This document shows, piece after piece, positions 57,589 through 64,000 of a stretch of DNA of 64,000 nt. Below the pieces are notes generated by a model, which worked only from the letters and a program-made list of their open reading frames with translations, was not told where the DNA came from and made no database searches. A program made the position numbers and the translations under genes. Origin of the DNA: Halomonas sp. A11-A (GTDB taxonomy: Bacteria; Pseudomonadota; Gammaproteobacteria; Pseudomonadales; Halomonadaceae); the NCBI RefSeq assembly GCF_003182195.1, contig NZ_QGTM01000002.1, positions 124,001 to 188,000 of the forward strand. Direction: 5' to 3'. The stretch's first letter is position 1. Each line of letters starts with the position of its first letter.

Positions 57589-58164
57589 ATGGGTTTCGCT
57601 GCCTCGACGCGCCGCATGGCGCGCCCCCTCGTCCTGGCTGCCGGGCTTCTGGCTGGCATGGCCCAGGCCGGCGCCGACGACAAGGTGTTCGGCTGGGTCG
57701 AGCGCGCCACCATCGAACCCTGGGGCGTGGCGGTGAAGGCCAAGCTGGACAGCGGGGCGCTGACCTCGTCGCTGGATGCCCGGGAGATCGAGACCTTCGA
57801 GCGCGACGGCGAGGAGTGGGTGAGGTTCCGGCTCAAGCTGGAGGATACCGCCAGCGGCGAGGCCTTCACCGAAGAGCTCGAGCTGCCACTCTATCGCGAC
57901 CTGCGCGTGCGCGGGGCGGGGGGGCGCGACGAGCGGCCGGTGGTGCTGATGAAGGTCTGCCTGGGTGATACTGTCTATGAGGAGCAGTTCAGCCTGCGTG
58001 ACCGCGAGGAGATGAACTATCCGCTGCTGCTGGGCCGGCGCACCATCTCTCACCTGGGCCTGCTGGACGTGCGCGAGACCTTCATGCAGCCCCCGAACTG
58101 CAGCGAGGAGTCACCGCTTCGCGAGCATGAGCCCGACGAGATGGGCGAGGGCCACGACGGCTGA
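57589..58164 (+). CDS. Secreted retropepsin-like (PF05618, 'ATP-dependent zinc protease') protein
   Basis: 191 aa with signal peptide (1-27, 'LVLAAGLLAGMAQAGA'). The mature part has the aspartic-protease triad 'AKLDSGALTSSLDA' (D54-S-G-A) and a second-half motif 'MNYPLLLGRRTISHLGLLDV'. Proteins of this family are retropepsin-like aspartic peptidases although often named zinc proteases. Cytoplasmic relatives partner with RimK; this one is predicted periplasmic. ATG 57589 has AAAGGAGG. It follows the transglycosylase gene by 117 bp. Confidence 0.85.
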   Translation: MGFAASTRRMARPLVLAAGLLAGMAQAGADDKVFGWVERATIEPWGVAVKAKLDSGALTSSLDAREIETFERDGEEWVRFRLKLEDTASGEAFTEELELPLYRDLRVRGAGGRDERPVVLMKVCLGDTVYEEQFSLRDREEMNYPLLLGRRTISHLGLLDVRETFMQPPNCSEESPLREHEPDEMGEGHDG

Positions 58165-58181
58165 CGCCGCCGCGTCCGGGG

Positions 58182-58895
58182 TTAGAACAGCCGGGCCAGC
58201 AGGGCGGTCACCGCGGTCTCCACGCGCAGGATGCGCGGCCCCAGGTGGATGCCCTCGCAGCCCGCCTCGAGCAGCTTCTCCACTTCCCAGGGAATGAACC
58301 CGCCCTCCGGCCCCACCAGCAGCAGGGTGGGGTCGTCTATCCCCCGCGGGCAGGCCTGGGCCATGCCGGGGTGGGCCAGCAGGGCGCGCCGCCTCTCGAG
58401 CAGGCCGGGCAGGCGTTCCTCCATGAAGGGGCGAAAGCCCTTCTCCAGGGTGACTGTGGGCAGCAGGGTGTCGCGGGCCTGTTCGAGCCCCAGCACCAGG
58501 TGCTGGTGGATCTTCTCCGCGGCCAGCTCCGGCGATTGCCAGTAGCTCTTCTCCACTCGGCGAGTGTGCAAGAGGGTGATCGCCTTCACGCCCAGCGCGG
58601 TGGCATGCTCCAGGCTTCTCGCCAGCATGCGCGGCCGCGGCAGGGCCAGCACCAGGTGTACCGGCAGGGCCGGGGGCGGCGGCTGGTCGAGGCCGTCCAG
58701 GCGGAAGGTGGCTTCCCGGTCGTCGAGGGCGAGCAGCTCGCCCTGGCCGATGCCGCCACCCAGCACCCCCAGCGTCAGGCGGTCGCCCGGCGTGGCGCGA
58801 TGCACCTCGCGCAGGTGGCGCAGCCGGCGCGGGTCGGTGATCCGGGCCAGGCGGTGGTTCTCGATATCCTCCAGAGCAAGCAGGATCAGGTTCAT
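58182..58895 (-). CDS. rsmE: 16S rRNA (uracil1498-N3)-methyltransferase RsmE
   Basis: 237-aa SPOUT methyltransferase for m3U1498. N-terminal PUA-like domain 'HLREVHRATPGDRLTLGVL', C-terminal knot with 'LLVGPEGGFIPWEVEKLL' and 'LGPRILRVETAVTALLA'. ATG at 58893-58895. It converges with the retropepsin-like gene with 17 bp between stops. Confidence 0.94.
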   Translation of the reverse strand: MNLILLALEDIENHRLARITDPRRLRHLREVHRATPGDRLTLGVLGGGIGQGELLALDDREATFRLDGLDQPPPPALPVHLVLALPRPRMLARSLEHATALGVKAITLLHTRRVEKSYWQSPELAAEKIHQHLVLGLEQARDTLLPTVTLEKGFRPFMEERLPGLLERRRALLAHPGMAQACPRGIDDPTLLLVGPEGGFIPWEVEKLLEAGCEGIHLGPRILRVETAVTALLARLF

Positions 58896-59005
58896 CGGTG
58901 CCTCGCGTTGGCGGCAATGTCGTGCATGGCCTTGCATGGATGGTGTCGCGGTGCACAATAGCCGTACAGGGGCACACGCCCTCACATCGACCGAGGAGCA
59001 GCGCC

Positions 59006-59458
59006 GTGCGCGTGATTCGCAAGTATGCCAACCGCAGGCTCTATGATACCGAACAGAGCCGCTATGTGACCCTCGAGGATCTGCGCCAGCTGGTGCTCGA
59101 TGACGTGCCCTTCCGCGTCGAGGACGCCAAGAGCGGCGAGGACCTGACGCGCACCATCCTGCTGTCGATCATCATCGAGCAGGAGCAGGCCGACGGTGAT
59201 GCCGAGGTGTTCTCCAATGACCTGCTGGCCCAGTTCATCCGCGTCTACGATATGGCCCAGCCGCTGCCTCTGGCCCGCTATCTGGAGCAGGGGACCCGGC
59301 TGATGATGGAGCAGCAGCAGCGCATGCAGGATCAGTGGCAGCAGGCCATGCGCCACTCGCCCATGGAGCTGATGCGTGAGCTGGCCGAGGAGAACATGAA
59401 GTTCTGGCAGCAGACCATCGGCCAGGCCGGCGGCAAGAACGATGATGAGACGAAGTAA
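59006..59458 (+). CDS. phaR: Polyhydroxyalkanoate synthesis regulator PhaR
   Basis: 150-aa DNA- and PHA-binding repressor. The N-terminal PhaR domain 'VIRKYANRRLYDTEQSRYVT' and 'DLRQLVLDDVPFRVEDAKSG' is followed by the PHB accumulation regulatory domain and a Gln/Met-rich helix ('MMEQQQRMQDQWQQAM'). The start is GTG 59006 with GAGGAG 7 bp upstream. It normally represses phasin genes until PHA granules bind it. No phaC or phasin gene is in the window. Confidence 0.93.
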   Translation: MRVIRKYANRRLYDTEQSRYVTLEDLRQLVLDDVPFRVEDAKSGEDLTRTILLSIIIEQEQADGDAEVFSNDLLAQFIRVYDMAQPLPLARYLEQGTRLMMEQQQRMQDQWQQAMRHSPMELMRELAEENMKFWQQTIGQAGGKNDDETK

Positions 59459-59546
59459 GGCCCGGGCGCAGGCGCACGCTTTCTGACATAATGCCGCCTC
59501 GTTACGGCTCGTCGAGCTTTCGATTCGCAGAATGCAGGTGGAACGA

Positions 59547-60839
59547 ATGAAGGTGCTGATCATCGGCGGCGGTGGCCGCGAACATGCCTTGGCCTGGAAG
59601 GTCGCCCAGTCGCCTCTGGTGGCACAGGTCTTCGTGGCGCCCGGCAATGCCGGAACCGCCCGGGAGGCTGGCCTGGCCAACGTTGACATCGCGGTGGATG
59701 ACCTCGATGGCTTGGTGGCCTTCGCCCGGGACGAGGGCATCGACCTGACCATCGTCGGTCCGGAAGCGCCGCTGGTGGTCGGTGTGGTCGATCGCTTCCG
59801 CGAGGCGGGCATGGCGATCTTCGGCCCCACGGCCGGCGCCGCCCAGCTCGAGGGCTCCAAGTCCTTCACCAAGGACTTCCTGGCCCGCCACGCCATTCCC
59901 ACCGCTGACTACCGCACCTTCACCGAGGTGGCGCCGGCGCTTGCGTACCTCGCCGAGCAGGGCGCCCCCATCGTCATCAAGGCCGATGGCCTGGCCGCCG
60001 GCAAGGGCGTGATCGTGGCCATGACCCTCGACGAGGCCGAGGCCGCGGTGCGCGACATGCTGGAGGCCAACGCCTTCGGTGACGCCGGCGCGCGGGTGGT
60101 GATCGAGGAGTTCCTCGACGGCGAGGAGGCCAGCTTCATCGTCATGGTAGACGGCGAGACCGTGCTGCCCATGGCCACCAGCCAGGACCACAAACGGGTG
60201 GGCGAGGGCGACACCGGCCCCAACACCGGGGGCATGGGCGCCTATTCCCCGGCCCCCGTGGTCACCGACGAGGTGCATCGCCGCATCATGGAGCGGGTGA
60301 TCCTGCCCACCGTGAAGGGCATGGCGGCCGAGGGGCACCCCTACACCGGCTTCCTCTACGCGGGGCTGATGATCGACGCCGAGGGCAACCCCAAGGTGAT
60401 CGAGTACAACTGCCGCTTCGGTGACCCCGAGACCCAGCCGATCATGCTGCGGCTGCAGTCCGACTTGGCCGAGCTGTGCCTGGCCGGCGCCCGGGGCGAA
60501 CTGGCCGGCAAGGCGTGCGACTGGGATCCCCGCGCCGCGGTGGGCGTGGTGCTGGCCGCCGGCGGCTATCCCGGCAGCTACCGCAAGGGCGATGTGATCG
60601 AGGGCATCGAGGCCGCCGAGGCCACCGGCTGCAAGGTCTTCCATGCCGGCACGGCGGAGCAGGATGGCCAGCTTGTCACCGCCGGCGGGCGGGTGCTCTG
60701 CGTCACCGCCCTGGGCGAGGGGGTCTCGGCCGCGGCCGGGCAGGCCTACCGCGGCGTCGACGCCATCCGCTGGGAAGGCGTGCTCTGCCGTCGCGACATC
60801 GCCTACCGGGCCATTGCCCGGGAGCGCGATCAGGCCTGA
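59547..60839 (+). CDS. purD: Phosphoribosylamine--glycine ligase PurD
   Basis: 430-aa GAR synthetase of purine biosynthesis. ATP-grasp enzyme: 'MKVLIIGGGGREHALAWKV', 'GAPIVIKADGLAAGKGVIVA', 'GPNTGGMGAYSPAPVV' and 'EYNCRFGDPETQPIMLRL'. ATG 59547 with AGGTGG is chosen; an ATG five codons earlier (59532) lacks this support. The usual neighbour purH is not upstream here. Confidence 0.96.
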   Translation: MKVLIIGGGGREHALAWKVAQSPLVAQVFVAPGNAGTAREAGLANVDIAVDDLDGLVAFARDEGIDLTIVGPEAPLVVGVVDRFREAGMAIFGPTAGAAQLEGSKSFTKDFLARHAIPTADYRTFTEVAPALAYLAEQGAPIVIKADGLAAGKGVIVAMTLDEAEAAVRDMLEANAFGDAGARVVIEEFLDGEEASFIVMVDGETVLPMATSQDHKRVGEGDTGPNTGGMGAYSPAPVVTDEVHRRIMERVILPTVKGMAAEGHPYTGFLYAGLMIDAEGNPKVIEYNCRFGDPETQPIMLRLQSDLAELCLAGARGELAGKACDWDPRAAVGVVLAAGGYPGSYRKGDVIEGIEAAEATGCKVFHAGTAEQDGQLVTAGGRVLCVTALGEGVSAAAGQAYRGVDAIRWEGVLCRRDIAYRAIARERDQA

Positions 60840-60897
60840 GGCCGCCCCCACCCGCAAGCGCCCTCGACCACAACAAGAGCGATACAAGGAGGCAGGC

Positions 60898-61338
60898 ATG
60901 GAGCGCGTCAGGCTCGAGTTTCCCGAGACGGCCATCGTGCACCGTCATCCGCTGACGGTGCGCGTCACCGACATGAACTACGGCCGCCATCTGGGCCATG
61001 ACACCCTGGTGTCGCTGCTCCACGAGGCGAGGATCCAGGCCTTCGGTGCCCTGGGCCTCACCGAGTGGGACCTCGGCGGCTACCCAAGCGTGGTGGCGGA
61101 CCTCGCCGTGCAGTACCAGTCCGAGGCGCGCTGGCCCGATGCCCTGGTGGTGGAGACGGCGATCCCGACCCCCGTCGGGCGGGCGATCACCGTCTACCAC
61201 CGCGTGCGCCACGCCGAGGGCGGCCGCCCCGTGGCCACCGCCCGGCTCAACGTGATGCTGGTCGACCCGGCCACCGGGCGCCCGGTGGCGGTGCCCGAGG
61301 CCGTGGTCGCGGCGCTTGCCGGAGCAGGGGGCGCCTGA
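60898..61338 (+). CDS. Acyl-CoA thioesterase (4HBT hotdog fold)
   Basis: 146-aa single hotdog-domain protein: 'VTDMNYGRHLGHDTLVSLLHEARIQ'-type active-site helix with conserved Asn/His and Glu (about 24-45). It hydrolyses acyl-CoA thioesters; chain preference cannot be read from sequence. ATG 60898 has AAGGAGG. The stop codon overlaps the start of the kinase gene (TGATG), so the two are translationally coupled. Confidence 0.85.
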   Translation: MERVRLEFPETAIVHRHPLTVRVTDMNYGRHLGHDTLVSLLHEARIQAFGALGLTEWDLGGYPSVVADLAVQYQSEARWPDALVVETAIPTPVGRAITVYHRVRHAEGGRPVATARLNVMLVDPATGRPVAVPEAVVAALAGAGGA

Positions 61339-62210
61339 TGTCCCGCGAATATCCGATCATCGCCGTAACCGGCTCCTCCGGGGCCGGCACCACCACGGTC
61401 AAGCGTTCCTTCGAGCGCATGTTCGCCCGCGAGGACGTCCATGCCGCCGTGGTCGACGGCGACGCCTTCCATCGCTATACCCGGGAGGAGCTGGCGCGGA
61501 TCTTCCGCGAGGAGCCCGAGCGCAAGGACGAGCTCTCCCACTTCGCCGTGGAGGCCAACCTGCTCGACGAGCTCGAGGCGCTGTTCCAGGAGTACGGCGA
61601 GCAGGGCAGTGGCACCTATCGCCACTATATCCACGCCGAGGACAAGCGGATGATTGAGGCCGGCTACCGGGTCGGCACCTTCACCGAGTGGCAGTCGCTG
61701 CCCTACGGCACCGACCTGCTCTTCTACGAGGGGCTCCACGGTGGCCTGGTGACGCCCGAACACGACATCGCTCGCCATGTGGATCTGCTGGTGGGGGTGG
61801 CGCCCACCATCAACCTGGAGTGGATCCAGAAGATTGTGCGCGACACCAAGCTGCGCGGCCACTCCCAGGAGGCGGTGATTGACACTATCCTCGGGCGCAT
61901 GGACGACTACGTGCGCTACATCCAGCCGCAGTTCTCGCGCACCCACATCAATTTCCAGCGAGTCCCCACGGTGGATACCTCCAACCCCTTCGAGGTGCAG
62001 GATATCCCCACCGATGCCGAGTCCTTCGCGGTGATCCGCTTCCGCGATCCCGCCACCGTGGACTTTCCCTACCTGCTGGCGATGATTCCGGATTCCTTCA
62101 TGAGCCGCCCCCATACCCTGGTGGTGCCAGGGGCGCGGGTGTCGCTGGCCATGGAGTTGATCCTCGCGCCGCTGGTGCGCCACCTGCTGGCCCAGCGGCG
62201 CTTCCGCTGA
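61338..62210 (+). CDS. prkB: Phosphoribulokinase-like protein (PrkB)
   Basis: 290-aa P-loop kinase of the phosphoribulokinase/PrkB family. Walker A 'GSSGAGTTT' (12-20), 'DGDAFHRYTREEL', 'FYEGLHGG' and 'FSRTHINFQRVPTVDTSNPF'. E. coli carries the same orphan gene near crp; its true substrate is unsettled. No RuBisCO or other Calvin-cycle gene is visible, so a role in carbon fixation is not implied. Coupled to the thioesterase gene upstream. Confidence 0.92.
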   Translation: MSREYPIIAVTGSSGAGTTTVKRSFERMFAREDVHAAVVDGDAFHRYTREELARIFREEPERKDELSHFAVEANLLDELEALFQEYGEQGSGTYRHYIHAEDKRMIEAGYRVGTFTEWQSLPYGTDLLFYEGLHGGLVTPEHDIARHVDLLVGVAPTINLEWIQKIVRDTKLRGHSQEAVIDTILGRMDDYVRYIQPQFSRTHINFQRVPTVDTSNPFEVQDIPTDAESFAVIRFRDPATVDFPYLLAMIPDSFMSRPHTLVVPGARVSLAMELILAPLVRHLLAQRRFR

Positions 62211-62247
62211 GCACCACCCTCCAGAGCTCCGACCAGGGAGAGACGCC

Positions 62248-62589
62248 ATGGCCTGCCTATTCTGCCGGATCATCAACCGCGAGATCCCCGCCACCATCGT
62301 CTTCGAGGACGACGAGGTGCTGGCCTTTGAGGACATCGCTCCCCAGGCCCCGGTCCACCTGCTGGTGATCCCCAAGCGCCATATCGCAACCCTCAACGAC
62401 CTCGACGAGGGCGACCGCGCCCTAGTCGGCCGGCTGCCCATCGTGGCCGCCAGGCTGGCCCGCGAGCGGGGCTTCCATGAGGCGGGCTACCGGGTGGTGA
62501 TGAACTGCAATGACGACGGCGGCCAGACGGTCTATCATATTCATATGCACCTGATGGGCGGTCGACGCTTCACTTGGCCGGCTGGCTAG
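62248..62589 (+). CDS. HIT family protein (HinT-like)
   Basis: 113-aa purine-nucleoside phosphoramidase of the HIT family with the triad 'HIHMH' (His97, His99, His101) in '[16 protein letters not shown]'. The N-terminal CxxC pair (C3 and C6) suggests a zinc site. ATG 62248 has AGGGAGA. Followed by a 10-bp hairpin. Confidence 0.93.
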   Translation: MACLFCRIINREIPATIVFEDDEVLAFEDIAPQAPVHLLVIPKRHIATLNDLDEGDRALVGRLPIVAARLARERGFHEAGYRVVMNCNDDGGQTVYHIHMHLMGGRRFTWPAG

Positions 62590-62651
62590 CCGGCGCCCTG
62601 CGGGCAACCGCGCAAGCCCAGGCGTTCGACGCATCGGGTGCAGCTTCTTTT

Positions 62652-62675
62652 CGACGCCACCGCCAGGTGGCGTCG
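62652..62675 (+). terminator. Hairpin after the HIT gene
   Basis: CGACGCCACC (62652-62661) and GGTGGCGTCG (62666-62675) with loop GCCA. No T run follows on the plus strand; a weak T-rich stretch (CTTCTTTT) precedes it. Confidence 0.5.
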
Positions 62676-62759
62676 GCCGTTCAGGGCGGTGCTTCAGGCG
62701 GTAGGTGGCCTCGGCTACAATGGGGCATCCATTCCGGACCGAGGCGCGACGAGGTCGTC

Positions 62760-63404
62760 ATGAACCGCAAGCTCTCTCCCAGCGACAACCTGATCCACCA
62801 GTTCGATACCGTGCTGCGCACCCTGGTGCCCCATGCCGCCCGGGCATCGCGGCCGTCTCCGGCGACCCCAGAGGTGCAGGATGCGCCCATGGACGAGGAG
62901 GAGCGCCGCCATGCGGCCGGGCTGATGCGCATCAACCACACCGGCGAGGTGTGCGCCCAGGCGCTCTACCAGGGCCAGGGGCTGACCGCCAAGTTGCCCG
63001 ATGTGCGTGACCAGATGGAGGAGGCGGCCAGGGAGGAGATCGACCACCTGGCCTGGTGCGACGAGCGGCTCGTCGAGCTGCACGACCGCCCCAGCCTGCT
63101 CAACCCGCTCTTCTATGCCGCCTCCTTCGGCATTGGCGCGGTGGCCGGAGCCGTGGGCGACCGCATTAGCCTCGGCTTCGTGGCCGCCACCGAGGAGCAG
63201 GTGGGCCGCCATCTGGAGGACCACCTGGTGAAGCTGCCGGCGGGGGATCAGCGCTCCCGGGCGGTGCTGCGCCAGATGGCCATCGACGAGGCCCACCACG
63301 CCCAGCTGGCGCTGGAGGCCGGTGGCGCCCGCTTCCCCGCCCCGGTCAAGTTCGGCATGACGCTGATGTCCAAGGTGATGACCAAGAGCGTCTATCGAGT
63401 CTAG
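62760..63404 (+). CDS. coq7: 2-polyprenyl-3-methyl-6-methoxy-1,4-benzoquinone hydroxylase Coq7
   Basis: 214-aa diiron monooxygenase of ubiquinone synthesis, the alternative to UbiF. Iron ligands lie in '[15 protein letters not shown]' (E63), '[10 protein letters not shown]' (E93, H96), '[12 protein letters not shown]' and 'DEAHHAQLA'. ATG 62760 starts '[10 protein letters not shown]'. A possible -10 TACAAT sits at 62716-62721. In related genomes coq7 is next to an osmC-like gene and crp; the same order seems to begin here. Confidence 0.94.
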   Translation: MNRKLSPSDNLIHQFDTVLRTLVPHAARASRPSPATPEVQDAPMDEEERRHAAGLMRINHTGEVCAQALYQGQGLTAKLPDVRDQMEEAAREEIDHLAWCDERLVELHDRPSLLNPLFYAASFGIGAVAGAVGDRISLGFVAATEEQVGRHLEDHLVKLPAGDQRSRAVLRQMAIDEAHHAQLALEAGGARFPAPVKFGMTLMSKVMTKSVYRV

Positions 63405-63447
63405 GCGCCGAACGCCAGGAACCAAGGGTCAGGGCCACGATTCAGCG

Positions 63448-63532
63448 GGAGGCGCCGGTAGTAGGCCGAAGAGGAGGTCTGAGGACCAGGGATGGCCGAA
63501 GTAGCGTACAAGGGTGTATTTACAGCGCCTCC
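63448..63532. repeat. Intergenic palindromic element (possible REP-like unit)
   Basis: GGAGGCGC (63448-63455) and GCGCCTCC (63525-63532) bracket the element; inside it GGCCGAAG is repeated at 63464-63471 and 63494-63501, 30 bp apart, followed by GTAGCGTACAAGGGTGTA. Nothing coding is apparent in the 165-bp gap between coq7 and the convergent osmC-like gene. Halomonas genomes have dispersed elements of this style, from memory; only this copy is in the window. Confidence 0.4.
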
Positions 63533-63569
63533 TCGCAGGCCTACTCCCGGGTCAGCCTTCTGCGCAGGC

Positions 63570-63989
63570 TTATTCCTCAACGATGGTATACGAGTGCGTC
63601 ACCTCGACGCCGCCCTTCACCAGCATGATGGAGGCGCTGCAGTACTTCTCCGCGGAGAGCTCCACGGCGCGCTGTACCTGCTTCTCCTTCAGCCCCTTGC
63701 CGGTGACGGTGAAGTGCACGTGGATCTTCGTGAAGACGCTGGGCACCTCATCGGCGCGCTCCGCCTCCAGGCTCGCCACGCAATCGCTCACCGGGGCGCG
63801 GGACTTCTCGAGGATCTCCAGCACGTCGAAGGAGGTGCAGGCGCCCAGGCCCATCAGCAGCATCTCCATGGGGCGCGGGCCGGTGTTGCGGCCGCCGTGG
63901 TCGGGCGGGCCGTCGATCACCACGCTGTGGCCGCTGCCGCTTTCGGCAACGAATTGACGTCCATCGGTCCATTTTACGCTGGCTTTCAT
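63570..63989 (-). CDS. OsmC family protein (YhfA-like)
   Basis: 139-aa OsmC-fold thiol peroxidase-like protein. Two conserved Cys, C51 ('GLGACTSFDV') and C117 ('EKYCSASIML'), form the reactive pair. YhfA-type members are distinct from osmotically induced OsmC; function not settled. ATG at 63987-63989. Converges with coq7. The neighbouring crp-like gene would lie beyond the right edge if synteny with pseudomonads holds. Confidence 0.88.
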   Translation of the reverse strand: MKASVKWTDGRQFVAESGSGHSVVIDGPPDHGGRNTGPRPMEMLLMGLGACTSFDVLEILEKSRAPVSDCVASLEAERADEVPSVFTKIHVHFTVTGKGLKEKQVQRAVELSAEKYCSASIMLVKGGVEVTHSYTIVEE

Positions 63990-64000
63990 GGCAAGGGTTC

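Noticed and set aside
61338-62210. Phosphoribulokinase as evidence for autotrophy
   Set aside because: Orphan PrkB-type genes occur in many heterotrophs and no RuBisCO gene is present in the window.

Overview
The window is gene-dense, GC-rich gammaproteobacterial chromosome. The gene set and order point to a Halomonadaceae-type marine or halophilic aerobe (an inference from content, not from 16S): two complete Mrp-type cation/proton antiporter operons, a cbb3 oxidase locus next to an Anr/FNR regulator, a stand-alone HiPIP, a PhaR-type PHA regulator, a PutP-like sensor kinase, and the canonical rnr-rlmB / rpsF-rpsR-rplI-dnaB string. I see no rRNA, CRISPR array, insertion sequence or prophage. 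The only clear selfish element is an intein in dnaB.

Left part (1-8950): a carboxylate uptake and sensing module. On the minus strand are a truncated sodium-symporter/PAS/histidine-kinase protein, a small unknown membrane protein, a VC_2705-type sodium:solute symporter and its DUF4212 small subunit. Divergent from them is a cNMP/CBS/DUF294 signalling protein with a DnaQ-like exonuclease. The 590-bp divergent region holds four copies of a dyad box (core ACGATCGT) and a perfect 13-bp inverted repeat with arms 96 bp apart.

Middle left (9000-21900): ttcA; an Anr-type FNR regulator; a HemN-like protein whose radical-SAM cysteine motif is broken; ccoS-ccoI-ccoH-ccoG and ccoP-ccoQ-ccoO-ccoN, all on the minus strand, with an Anr box placed for class II activation of ccoN; then a small alpha/beta hydrolase.

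Centre (22000-32800): a Val-Asp-Asp-Val-Asp tRNA cluster, fadH, the prkA-yeaH-spoVR stress operon, HiPIP, an O6-alkylguanine DNA alkyltransferase, a small Lrp-ligand-domain protein, a membrane-anchored DRGH nuclease and three tRNA-Leu(CAG) genes.

Right centre (32900-43800): rnr, rlmB, the ribosomal protein operon, intein-containing dnaB, two small proteins, a gene remnant and hemH.

Right (43800-64000): a group-2 (MrpAB-fused) antiporter operon on the minus strand, divergent from a group-1 (separate A and B) operon; a photolyase-like remnant; a MltB-type lytic transglycosylase; a secreted retropepsin-like protein; rsmE; phaR; purD; a thioesterase; an orphan phosphoribulokinase; a HIT protein; coq7; an OsmC protein. 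The most unusual items are the degenerate HemN, the HTH domain inside the DnaB intein, the repeated boxes at the symporter locus, and two gene remnants that lie beside GTACAA motifs near light- and heme-related genes.
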